This document shows, one piece after another, positions 11,393 to 20,965 of a stretch of 64,000 nucleotides of DNA (the stretch's first letter is position 1; every line of letters starts with the position of its first letter). The notes under the pieces are model-generated. The model saw only the letters and a program-made list of their open reading frames with translations, did not search any database and was not told where the DNA came from. The stretch lies in contig WPDH01000049.1 in the NCBI GenBank assembly GCA_019137255.1, forward strand, positions 62,001-126,000, written 5' to 3'. The position numbers and the translations under genes are program-made. Source of the stretch: Corinectria fuckeliana (taxonomy: Eukaryota > Ascomycota > Sordariomycetes > Hypocreales > Nectriaceae).

Positions 11393-13270
11393 TCCAGATC
11401 CTACAGTAGGTTAGAAAACAGAGGATCCCGTCAATGCGGACGATGCACAGCGATGGAGTCGAAGAGTACCCTGCCAAGTTCCCTCTATCTCGACCATCCC
11501 CCGACTACGGAGTTGGCCTTTTCTTGCTTGGAGGATGGACGACAAGAGGTCGTCGGATGTGTCTAGAGACCGGACGGAGTGGCATCATTCTGGACGTCCA
11601 GTGAACATGTGGGCTCCCTGTCGCTTGGCGAACTTGGTTGCTCGCATCATTATCGACACGCTCAACACCATGAACCGTTTAGACCAGAATAAGCTCGACC
11701 AGCAGTTTTAGCTTGCAGATTGGCGGGTCAATCGTCCCATCAGCATGCCCGAGGGAGGGGAGAAGCACCCTCATCACCAAGTAATTACCTCTACCAGGGT
11801 GCATTGCAGTCAGCCAGCACTTCGTACTTTGTACATGCCTTCACTTTCGAGTCCTCGCTCGTAAAGCGGCGGCGAAAGAAGCCCCCCTCGCCTTCGTCGG
11901 GATGGCCCGTATTGGTTGGGTTCTTCGCCTGTCCTCTTGTGTTGTGTGGGCTGCACGGCAACAAGGTCCGGCGTACACCTACTTGAGGCTGTGATACGAG
12001 CGTCGAAGTGGCCAACTTGACCTCCTGGTGGTTGAGGACGTTGCAACGTTTTCGGCTCTCGCCATCGCCATCGCCATCGCACTCGGTGACTCCCTCAGAG
12101 TACGAAGCACGAAGACATGTGTGCACTTGAGTTGCACAGAGTCGGTCTGTATAAGGCAAGGCGAGGGTCCCGCCTCCTGCAAACCCATCCGCCCCCCGGC
12201 TGCAAGTCTCGAGCCGCCCGCGTGGTCCGAGGTCTCTGACCGGCCGGCTCAAGCGGCCGGACGAGAATCATCAATTTGTCACAGGACAAAGGAAGGATGC
12301 TGCATGTTGTCAATTCGCACGCCTGTCCGTTTCAAAGTGCGTTCGCGAAGCCGCGGACCATGGGGGGCAATGGGGGGCTACCGTTTCCCCTTCGTTCGGA
12401 CCGCACGCCGCACGCCGTCGGCATCGGCACCCGTCCGGCGCCGCCATCCATCCATCCGGCCCGTTTTCCGCAAGCGGTGCCGTGTGCAGCGCGGGACATG
12501 AGAAACCTTGTGCTGCAAACGTGTTTGTTGTCGTTTCGGCGTCATACATCAGGGTTGATCACGCCCGGTGTTTCGTACACAGATCCCGCCGTCCCCGACG
12601 ATATATCCTGGTAGTTAGTAGTTAGTAGTTGCGCTCTCTCAACTCCTCTCGTAGCCACCGGGAGACTCGTCAATCGGACGCCCTGATTGCTTGACGGATT
12701 TACGGTACCGAGGTTTGACTGCATGCAGCCCTGATTAGCCAAGTGACAGGGGGGGTGATATCTAATCTAGGAGCTCTCCAACACACTATCTAATACTATG
12801 TATCTATATCAAATACGCAGCCAACTTTGCTCTGATCCATTTCCAAACATGAAGCCATCGCCAGACACCTGTCAATGGCCTCGCGCCTGCTCCCAAAGTA
12901 AGACAACGGATGCCATCAAATAGAGCCTCGATGTCGACATGGCGCCTCGGATCAAACCGCCCTTGTGACGGGCCCCACCAAAAAATGTCCATCGTCGAAC
13001 ATTGATGCGGCCTCCGCTTCTGACCACTCGTAGGCCGCCCTCGTGACAGGTGCGGCCACCCCGGACGCGGACAGGCCCAAGCTCGCCCGCCGAACGCGCC
13101 GAAGCCGTTCAACCGTTGACGAACTCGATCCTCGGCCGTCTCCTTTCCCGCATCGTCCATCAACACCAACAACAACGTCAACCTTACACCATCGAAACCC
13201 ATTCCCCCAGGAATCTCTCAGATGTGACAATCCCTTTCCCCGTGAGCTCTTCGGCCCCACCTCCGGCCTT

Positions 13271-13305
13271 CCGTCCTCCGTCCTCCGTCCTCCGTCCTCC
13301 GTCCT
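13271..13305 (+). repeat. Five tandem copies of the 7-mer CCGTCCT
   Basis: Five exact head-to-tail copies of a heptamer lie in the presumed leader, 42 bases before the ATG of the PI-PLC gene. The unit length is not a multiple of three, as expected for non-coding DNA. Copy number is likely to vary between strains. Confidence 0.9.
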
Positions 13306-13346
13306 CCTCTCAAACCCTCCTCTCCCCGAAAGCCCATCCATCCATC

Positions 13347-14480
13347 ATGCCTTCCGTCGCCCGATGCTCCGCCCTCTCGCGGCTGCCCGGCCTCCCGCGC
13401 CGGCTCTCGCTCCTCGTCTCCGCCACGGTGCTCTTCATCATGGTGCTCCTCTACCTGCTGCTCACCATGGCGCCCTGCCTCGCGCCCGGCGCGGGCGTCT
13501 GCTACCGCGGCTACGAGAGCGCCTACAGCTTCGACGCCGACCTCGCCTCCCACCCGTCCTGGATGGCCGACCTCCCCGACGCCGTCTTCCTCTCCAGCCT
13601 CAGCATCCCCGGCACCCACGACACCATGACGTACGCCATGGCCTCCGAGGGCCTGCAGTGCCAGAACTGGAACCTCAGCACGCAGCTCCACGCCGGCCTG
13701 CGCTACTTCGACATCCGCGCCCGCCTGCGCGACGACGAGCTGCACATCTACCACGCCACCGGCTACACGGGCTTCAGCTTCCGCGACGTGCTGGTGGCCA
13801 TGTTCGCCTTCCTCGACGCCAACCCGTCCGAGGCCATCGTCATGCGCCTCAAGCAAGAGGGCCAGCCCATCGGCCACGCCAACACCATCACGTTCGAGGA
13901 CGCCTTCAACCGCTACCGCCACGACGACGCCGCCACGTCGGCCGGCGCCGCGGCGCACCTGCACATCTACAACCGCACCACGCCGCTGCCGACGCTCGGC
14001 GAGCTGCGGTCCCGCGTCTTCCTCCTGCAGCAGTTCCCGGACGAGCACGGCCCGTACGGCCTCCGGTGGGAGGGCCCGCAGATGCTGCTGGAGGACTACT
14101 GGATCATCCCGGACGTCTACCACCTCGCCGACAAGTGGACGGCCATCCGCGAGGCCCTCGAGTTCGCCGCCGAGGCCGTCCACGACAACGCGCTCCTCTT
14201 CCTCGCCCACGTCTCGGCGTCGGTCGGCGTGCTGCCCATCGAGGCCGCGGCGGGGCCGATGAACCGCACCGTGACGGGCATGAACACCATGACGGGCCAG
14301 TGGATCGAGGACTTTGAGCACGTCGCCGACGCGACGCGCACCGGCATCGTCATCGTCGACTTCCCCGGCCGCAAGCTGATCGAGGCCATTCTGCGGTGGA
14401 ACAAGCCCTTGATGCAAAGGGCGCAGTTGCAGCGCAGCAGCTCCCCGCTGTGGTCCTCGCAATTATCAAACGATTGGTGA
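13347..14480 (+). CDS. Membrane-anchored PI-PLC X-domain phosphodiesterase (bacterial type)
   Basis: A single exon of 377 residues. The ATG at 13347 is chosen over upstream in-frame ATGs because the preceding sequence is a leader with a heptamer repeat. Order: short basic N-terminus, one hydrophobic helix at about 21-41 acting as signal anchor, then a PI-PLC X domain. Catalytic features visible are SIPGTHDTM (His91, Asp92), YFDIRAR (Arg124) and LHIYHATGY (His136), followed by FRDVL and the NPSEAIVMRLK strand; these correspond to the two catalytic histidines and active-site Arg of bacterial PI-specific phospholipase C. The protein lacks PH, EF-hand, Y and C2 domains, so it is unlike calcium-dependent eukaryotic PLC-delta. 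It probably acts outside the cytosol on phosphoinositides or GPI lipids. A C-terminal VIVDFPG strand completes the barrel. Confidence 0.88.
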   Translation: MPSVARCSALSRLPGLPRRLSLLVSATVLFIMVLLYLLLTMAPCLAPGAGVCYRGYESAYSFDADLASHPSWMADLPDAVFLSSLSIPGTHDTMTYAMASEGLQCQNWNLSTQLHAGLRYFDIRARLRDDELHIYHATGYTGFSFRDVLVAMFAFLDANPSEAIVMRLKQEGQPIGHANTITFEDAFNRYRHDDAATSAGAAAHLHIYNRTTPLPTLGELRSRVFLLQQFPDEHGPYGLRWEGPQMLLEDYWIIPDVYHLADKWTAIREALEFAAEAVHDNALLFLAHVSASVGVLPIEAAAGPMNRTVTGMNTMTGQWIEDFEHVADATRTGIVIVDFPGRKLIEAILRWNKPLMQRAQLQRSSSPLWSSQLSNDW

Positions 14481-15608
14481 ACATGCACGCAACCGTTGCT
14501 CCTCCAATCTCCAATCTCCAGACCGACCCAACCCAACCCAACCCAACACCGCACAACACCGCCAAATCGCCACAACACACGATGCCACCCTTCCCGGTTC
14601 CACATCATTTCGAGAGAAACCTGCTCGCCAAAATGAGGATTTTCTCCCATCCTCCCGCCGATCACCCAAACCAACCCGGACCCTCCCCCTGCGTCTGACG
14701 TGGAGCCCGTGGCGCCGGGTAACGCGTTTCACCAGGGGACCGCCTCATCACTCATCACTCACAGCGGGATCGTCAGGGACGAGATTCGACGCAACACGTA
14801 ACCCCCCATCCGTAAAGTACGAGTTACATACATACGTACATACGTACATACACCCACCACCCCTTTCTCCGGATCCTCGGTGACTGATCGTTCTGGTTGT
14901 TTGTTTGCCTTGCCTTCTTCCCCCTCCCCCCTGGACCCCCCCTCGTAAAAAAGCACGGTGCGCCCCGACGTCGTGGGATCACCATCAGCCCCAATTCAGC
15001 TGGGATGCGCTGGCACGAATTGCTTCGAGAGATCAAGGCGGTGATGACGCCTCGATCTCCCATTCCGATCGAGATCCGTTACCGCAAGGAGTAGATAACC
15101 AATACAAAAAGGTCCAAGCTGGTTATGAATACAAACAATAGTAATCAAGGTACGACGAGCAAGTGCCTCGAAGGACGTGTCAATTAATCGCAATTGTGCC
15201 GTTTGATCTCCTGATCTGCTAGACTATCCGTCTGCTCCAACTCCAAGCCAGCAATCCCGAACCCAAATCACAAACCTCGAATCCCTCCCATCGTTTCGGG
15301 ATTCCCGTCTTCCCGTGTCCTATGTAAAATGCCGTCCTCGTCGCGGACATATGCGCCATAGATAGATACAAGGAATCCTTACATACAATACATACAGGCC
15401 CGATGTCCCCCCGTCCATAAATGACAAGATCCTCAACCCCTATCCCGACCGAGCTCGTGCAGTAAAGCCAAAGTCCCCAAAGAACCTCCCGTTTGCTCCT
15501 AGCTTAGACGGGGTGAAGTAACCCCAGACGCCAGCCCCGAGTAGCGAGCTCTCTCCTTTTTAGTAGCTCGCCCTCGTTCAACCGTTCAACCAGGCACACT
15601 GAAGCCGA
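14481..15608. other. Convergent intergenic region
   Basis: It contains the 3' flanks of the PI-PLC gene (plus) and of the kelch gene (minus), with simple ACCCA and TACATACG repeats near 14520 and 14828. I see no coding signal. Confidence 0.6.
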
Positions 15609-18600
15609 CTAGTTGTGATCCCTCGTTGGACTTCCCTCGCGGCTCAACGACTCGAAGCTATCGATCATCTGCAGCACCCGCGTCGCGCGGGCCCGCTCGC
15701 GCGTCAGCGGCACGGCCTGGGCCTCCATGACGACGCCCGAGGAGCGGCGGCCCATGGAGTCGTCCGTCTCGTGGGAGAAGTGCGCGTCAAGGGGCGCCAG
15801 GTCGAGATGGTGCATGTAAGGCATCGTGTGGGCAGTATCCGTCGAGAGATTACGACCGTGGTGGTTGTGAGAGTGGGTGTTCGTCTCGGGCGGTGGTGAC
15901 GGTTCCGGTGAGGGCGGCTGGTGGCGGAAGAGAGGGCGGACGGGTTGAACATGCAGGACCTGGGGTTGTTGTGGTGGTTCTTGTTGCTCATGGTGAAGTT
16001 GAGGATCCTCGTCGTAATGCCTGGGCAACTCATCCGACTGCGGCTCCCTCTTCTCGTCAAGCTGCGGCTCAGGCGTCTCTTCTATCTTCTCGTCGTCCTT
16101 CACCCGCTGCTCGTCATCTCGCCCGGCCACCTTCTCGCGGACACTGCTTCCCCCACCCCGGCTCTCCTGCTCCGGGTCCACGAGCACCGCCGCCTGCGGC
16201 TGCACCGGGACCTCGTCGTCTCCGGATCCATCTGCGTCCCCGTTGACCACGCGCAGGCGCTCCCGCGGCACCGTGAACATGACCTGAACGAGCCGCTGTT
16301 CCACGGCCCGTTCAATGTCCCAATCCGTCTCGGGCGAGCGCTCCGCAGACGGCACAGTCCCCGACCCCAGCGCTCCCTCGCCACCTTCTTCCCAGCCCTG
16401 CCGGCCCTGCTTCCGCCTAAGAAGCTCGCCGTGAAGGCCTACCAGCCCGGGCTCGTAGTCGCCGCCCACAGGTTCCTGGTCGAAAGACCGACGTACTTGA
16501 GACATGTCCTCTCGGGAAGAGGTAGGCGTGCTAGAGTTGGAGAAAACACGCCGGAGGGAACCAAGCCAGCCCCGGCGAGGCTTTGATTTGGATGGTGAGG
16601 AAGGTTGAGGGGGGTCGTCCTCGTCATAGCCGCCGCCTGTGCCGCGGCCCATAAGCAGCGAAGGACCCTCGGCCTGCAATGCTCCAAACGAGGACCGAGC
16701 GGTATTGTAGCTGCTCGAAGACGAGCTGCCAGGCTTGGGATGCTCAACGCCGCCTCCCATAAACAAGGGGCTGAGAGTGCTGATCCGCCGGCCTAGAGAT
16801 GACTGCTTCAAGCTGTCCGTCGTGCTCCGCGTCGACTCGGACAGGTTGGATCCGCTCCGGGACTCGTCGTCACGCGTGGCAACAGCACGATAAGAGTTCC
16901 GCCGCGTCGGCGATCCACGGCCTTGAGGGCCCCGGCTGTTCATCCTCGCCAGCATGGCGTCTGCGGCATCCACGTCCGACACCCAGTCCTGCACCTCGGG
17001 ATCATGTCGCGGTCCCTCCGGGCTTGGCGTAGCGGAGCCCCGGCCACCAGATGCGAAGAGTGGCAAGGGCACATTGTTGTTGGCATGGGTGGGCGTCTGG
17101 AAAGGGTCTGAGGGAGCATCCGAGGTGGGTGTATGGACCTCCTCCCCGAACCCGTGGTGGTACGACTCCTCTTCGTCGTCCTCGTAGATAGGATGAATGC
17201 GTCCCGGGGTAGCCACAAAGCTCGCCGGACGTGTCGTCGTCTGCACATAACCTCCGCGCGGCTGTCTCTGCATGGGCTGTCTGGGGATGTGCAGTTCCGG
17301 CAATGAATCAGCAAAGCGAACACTGCGGTTGATCCGGAGGGACTCGTAGCCCAGCGATCGCTCGCCGCCGGCCAAGTAAGGATCCCGTCCACTATGCCAT
17401 CCGCCACTACCCCACGGATCATTGTCACCCTCAAGCATCTCGTCATGGTCGAAATGGTCCGCGTCCTGAGATAGTGCTCGGACGGTCTGGTCGCGGGATT
17501 CACGATGACGCTTGTGCTTCCTGTAGCAGCAAAACGCAATCAGACCGACGACGATGAGAAACGCGAGACCAAAGCCCAGGCCGAGACCTAGACCCAGGCG
17601 CTTCGCATTGGGCTTGCCGCCTTCCTTGGGCGCGTTGCCATTATCGGTATTGTCGGCATCATCACGGTCGGCATCAGGGTTCTTATACGACGACGTCCAG
17701 GTCATCGATGTGAGGTTCAAGAAACGAGGTGACGTCGTCGCCTGGCGCTTGCTCTTGCTAGAAGAGGAGCTGATTTCCCATCCGCCGTAGACCATCATGA
17801 CGTTTCCAGGGAGAACGGCTGATCCATGGCCGTAAAGGTCGACTTCGGGCTGCTTGGCCGGGATGCTCCATTGCCATCCGCTATACGCTTCACTCATCTC
17901 GAGGATGGCCAGCTGCGGTTCTGCAGGCGTCTCGACGTCTCCAACCCAGCCGCCGAGCACGACAATAGAATAGCCGTCCTCGCTCAGGGTCGCTGTATGG
18001 CCAGACCGGCTGTAGACGTCATAAAAAGTCGTAGCCCGACGGCGAAGACGACGAGTCCCCTTCGCGTTGCTGCTTTCGTCCTTGACAGCAAGGTCCGTAT
18101 TGCGCAAGCTCGCGTCCGGCGCCTGGATATCCACATACGTCCACGACTCGGCGGGCAGATTCCACACCGCAGCGGTGCTCATATTAATAAACGCCGTCTC
18201 CGAGTGTCCTCCCAGTAGCACCCAGCTGGCCTGCTGCGTCACAATGCCGCTCTTATTCGTCATGGAGGGGGTCAGGCCTGTCAGGGTGAAGCCGGCGATG
18301 GGTGTGCGCGGGCCGGCGCTCGACGCAACGCTGATGGTATAGGGCGTGTCGGCTTCGTCCTTCTCTGGCGCGAGACTCAACATCGACTTGGTGTAGTTGG
18401 CGGCGCCCTGCCACTCTGTGATGTTGTGCGTAGGGCTGCCGCACATGCCGCCGTAGGTGTAGATGGTGGGCTCGTCCATCTCCGGCGCGAGCGTCGTAGA
18501 GAAAGACACAGAGCCGCCCAGGAAGTAAGGCGCTCGCGTCTCGTCGCTACCGCCTCCCAGTCCTCTCTTGACCCATCCGTCGTCTTCGGCTGTGTAGCTC

Positions 18601-19028
18601 CAGACATTGCCGCTGCCGGTTTCGCAGTCTCCCGCATACACAAGCAGCGTGCCGTTGGGCGTCCTCGCAGCGCCAAACGCCGTGGTATCAGACTTGCCGT
18701 CGAGGAACGGCAGATTGTCGCCCGTCGGAGACTCGAGGTCGAGGTTGTCGCCGACGCTGGAGGAGAAGTTGAGGGAGCGGAACTCGACGGCGCCGGCGGA
18801 GGTCTGGCGGAAGATGTAGGCGAGGTCGCTGCCCTCACAGGGCGTCATGGAGTCGGCGCATGCGGGGCCGGCTAGGAGCAATTGCGTGGGAACGTAGGGG
18901 AAGGAGTGCGCCGAGGCGAGTGGTGTTGCTGCGAATAGTATGGTGGCGGCTGCGCTAATGGCTACCGTCCATGATGCTCGCCGGGTGTGGCCGCGGCGGC
19001 TTCGGTTGCTATTTGCAGCCATTCTCAT
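15609..19028 (-). CDS. Kelch beta-propeller single-pass membrane protein
   Basis: One uninterrupted exon. I choose the ATG at 19028 (alternative 19022) because it places a signal peptide, ASWTVAISAAATILFAA, near the N-terminus; an in-frame ATG at 19112 would add 28 acidic residues before it. The predicted length is 1139. Residues about 45-460 form a kelch/galactose-oxidase-like ectodomain with repeated Gly-Gly turns (TYGGMCG, LLGGHSE, VLGGWVG, VYGGWE). A single transmembrane helix (about 476-500, GFGLAFLIVVGLIAFCCY) is followed by a basic RKHKRHR stop-transfer and a cytosolic tail of about 640 residues. The tail is rich in Ser, Asp, Gln and His, looks disordered and likely carries phosphorylation sites. 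The layout suggests a surface receptor or polarity factor; no enzymatic residues are evident. Function is not established. Confidence 0.82.
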   Translation of the reverse strand: MRMAANSNRSRRGHTRRASWTVAISAAATILFAATPLASAHSFPYVPTQLLLAGPACADSMTPCEGSDLAYIFRQTSAGAVEFRSLNFSSSVGDNLDLESPTGDNLPFLDGKSDTTAFGAARTPNGTLLVYAGDCETGSGNVWSYTAEDDGWVKRGLGGGSDETRAPYFLGGSVSFSTTLAPEMDEPTIYTYGGMCGSPTHNITEWQGAANYTKSMLSLAPEKDEADTPYTISVASSAGPRTPIAGFTLTGLTPSMTNKSGIVTQQASWVLLGGHSETAFINMSTAAVWNLPAESWTYVDIQAPDASLRNTDLAVKDESSNAKGTRRLRRRATTFYDVYSRSGHTATLSEDGYSIVVLGGWVGDVETPAEPQLAILEMSEAYSGWQWSIPAKQPEVDLYGHGSAVLPGNVMMVYGGWEISSSSSKSKRQATTSPRFLNLTSMTWTSSYKNPDADRDDADNTDNGNAPKEGGKPNAKRLGLGLGLGFGLAFLIVVGLIAFCCYRKHKRHRESRDQTVRALSQDADHFDHDEMLEGDNDPWGSGGWHSGRDPYLAGGERSLGYESLRINRSVRFADSLPELHIPRQPMQRQPRGGYVQTTTRPASFVATPGRIHPIYEDDEEESYHHGFGEEVHTPTSDAPSDPFQTPTHANNNVPLPLFASGGRGSATPSPEGPRHDPEVQDWVSDVDAADAMLARMNSRGPQGRGSPTRRNSYRAVATRDDESRSGSNLSESTRSTTDSLKQSSLGRRISTLSPLFMGGGVEHPKPGSSSSSSYNTARSSFGALQAEGPSLLMGRGTGGGYDEDDPPQPSSPSKSKPRRGWLGSLRRVFSNSSTPTSSREDMSQVRRSFDQEPVGGDYEPGLVGLHGELLRRKQGRQGWEEGGEGALGSGTVPSAERSPETDWDIERAVEQRLVQVMFTVPRERLRVVNGDADGSGDDEVPVQPQAAVLVDPEQESRGGGSSVREKVAGRDDEQRVKDDEKIEETPEPQLDEKREPQSDELPRHYDEDPQLHHEQQEPPQQPQVLHVQPVRPLFRHQPPSPEPSPPPETNTHSHNHHGRNLSTDTAHTMPYMHHLDLAPLDAHFSHETDDSMGRRSSGVVMEAQAVPLTRERARATRVLQMIDSFESLSREGSPTRDHN

Positions 19029-19845
19029 GGTTGAAGAGATGGTGTTGTCTTGCTGCTTGTCAGCGTCGTCGTAGTCTTCAGCGAGCATCCCTTGCGCCGA
19101 CGATGCCTTCAAATCACCATCGCCGGCGTGGTGTTTGCTGTCCAGGTATTGGCGATGCTTCTCCCGTCGACAAGGAGGGTGGGTGGTGGTGCGATCGACA
19201 GTGCCCTGCTACGCTACCCCAAAGATCGTCGTGGGGTTTTTTTGGCGGAAACGTCAGGCTTCAGGGTCCCTCTTCGCGGGTCTGGTTATCTGGCCGCCTC
19301 AAGGGAAGACGCGCACAGGTAGTGAATAGATGAATGCTGCTGGAGCGGAGAAGACACGGTAGGAGAGAGCTGCGCAGAGAGGGGAGAGTGAGGGAGAGCA
19401 ACACGAGAAGAAGACGAAAAGGTGTCCGTGCTGGTTGGTGCACCCCGGACGTAAGAAGAGGCTTGGCCCTTTGCTTTTGCCCTGCCTTTCCCGTTGCGGC
19501 AAGAAATCGAAGAGCAGAGACAGGGATGCGTGCGCGCAAGGGCTGCAGGTTGGTCGCGGCCCAGGGGATTGATTAATAGTAGTTGAAGGCGGGACGAGCC
19601 AGCGAAACAGAGTTGTCGACGGCCTGCGCTGGGGCCCTGGACTTGTGCGATGACCCGCCTGGCATGGTCCGATAGCGAACGACGAGCAGCCAATGAAGCC
19701 TTGTTTTCCCGTCGTCGATGGTGGAGGCGTCGTTCACCGGGGAGGGGTGGTTTGTTGTCGTGATTAGGGCGGACGTGTTGCCCCAGCAACATCAAAGTAG
19801 ACGCCCGACTTTTAGTGGGGCGGGGGGGGAGAATACTTACGTACC

Positions 19846-19854
19846 TACTCCGTA
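19846..19854 (+). repeat. TACTCCGTA intergenic motif copy
   Basis: One of seven copies, counting both strands. The others are at 7839-7847, 44443-44451, 45194-45202, 51235-51243, 51246-51254 and 62189-62197. All seven lie between genes. Confidence 0.75.
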
Positions 19855-19875
19855 CTTACGTGGGTGATATACTCG

Positions 19876-19973
19876 CTCCACATAGCTCTCAAACCATTAA
19901 AACGTTTCCAAAATGATAGGGGCTCCTGAAAATCGGGTTTACCTATTTTTAATCATTCGGGAGTTCTGTGGAG
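19876..19973. mobile_element. Short inverted-repeat element (MITE-like)
   Basis: The two ends start CTCCACA inward and are imperfect inverted repeats over 27 bases: 21 positions match, and four of the six mismatches are transitions. The 44-base interior is non-coding. The size and terminal symmetry suit a non-autonomous DNA element or its relic. No clear target-site duplication is visible, so the boundaries and mobile origin are inferred. Confidence 0.45.
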
Positions 19974-20965
19974 TAGACCTGCCGGTGTTGATATACATAG
20001 TACGGCCAACACTCGCGTACCTAGGTACCTACTACTAGTACTTGGAATACTGGGCAGGTATCAGGTACTTATCACAGGTGACCAAGGAGATAGAAGCAGG
20101 CGCACCACCAATTGATTTTCATTTTCATTTTATTTTCACACATGACAATTACTAGAAAGCACAATAGTTACACTAGATCTGTGCAAAGCAATAACGGCAG
20201 CTCGGCGAGTAACTCGGGCACCATTCTCACTCGCAACAAACCCCCGCCCCGGTTGCCAAATCAGTCATTCACCCCATCAACCACCATTAATTACCACCAC
20301 CGACCACTACGGCGAACCTTCTCTCTCTCTCCCTCCTCAATTATTATGAGAACTCGTCTTGTTTTTCTCTTCTCGTGCCATACAGATCCACACTTCTTCC
20401 GACACAGCCTTGCAGGACACCAAACTTTCATAACCCACTAAGAGAACCTTGCGCAACTCGCTCATAGATGCCCATGTACCAAGTTGCCCAACCAACCAAC
20501 CATCATAGTACGAATATATCCAAGAAACTCTCCCCGGATGGAGTCAAGGCACACAAAGGGGCTTGTATATGTGCCGTTGTCTCATAGGTGGAAAGCTGTG
20601 AGCACTTTACTTGCAGCTGTCGCAATAATGCATCATCATCATTCACTTGCATTCCCGACTATTAGTTATGATTCCTTGAATCGTGCATGCATTATTTACT
20701 ACTATACTAGACCACAACTTAACCGCCATGTTGCGTCAGTAGACAACGACATGTCGCGTCTCCACAGAAACAAACCATGGATTATGGCACTAATCTGTCT
20801 CCAAACCACCTAGCTATGCCTCTTCGTTTCCTGATTTCTTTCCTTCCATCCTACTACAGTACTAACATCCAACATTATCCTGTACTACCCTCCCTTCTAA
20901 GAAATTGCACAGCCTGGGAGCCTGGTAGCTGCCAGGCATTTGGGTATCACACATAAAATCCTCCT

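Larger units (their letters stand above)
6114..13346. other. Long gene-free spacer
   Basis: This 7.2 kb lies between two divergently transcribed genes, the WSC sensor (minus) and the PI-PLC protein (plus). The part next to the WSC gene (about 6114-7300) is pyrimidine-rich on its sense strand and is probably its promoter and long leader. Frames in the spacer, such as 10713-11237, are low-complexity His/Pro/Ser/Thr strings with no domain. It carries several microsatellites, five G or C homopolymers of 12 bases or more, and copies of the TACTCCGTA and TACATAGTA motifs. I see no transposon coding remnant. A non-coding RNA cannot be ruled out. Confidence 0.55.
19029..20965. other. Intergenic region with an inverted-repeat element
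   Basis: It contains the upstream region of the kelch gene (about 19029-19800, purine-rich on the plus strand) and the 3' flank of the CSC1-like gene. A 98-base inverted-repeat element lies at 19876-19973. Copies of TACTCCGTA (19846) and TACATAGTA (19994) flank that element. The part from 20100 to 20900 is AT-richer and has no coding signal. Confidence 0.55.

Noticed and set aside
13218..14462. 414-codon open frame on the minus strand
   Set aside because: Antisense shadow of the PI-PLC gene, with low-complexity composition and no domain.
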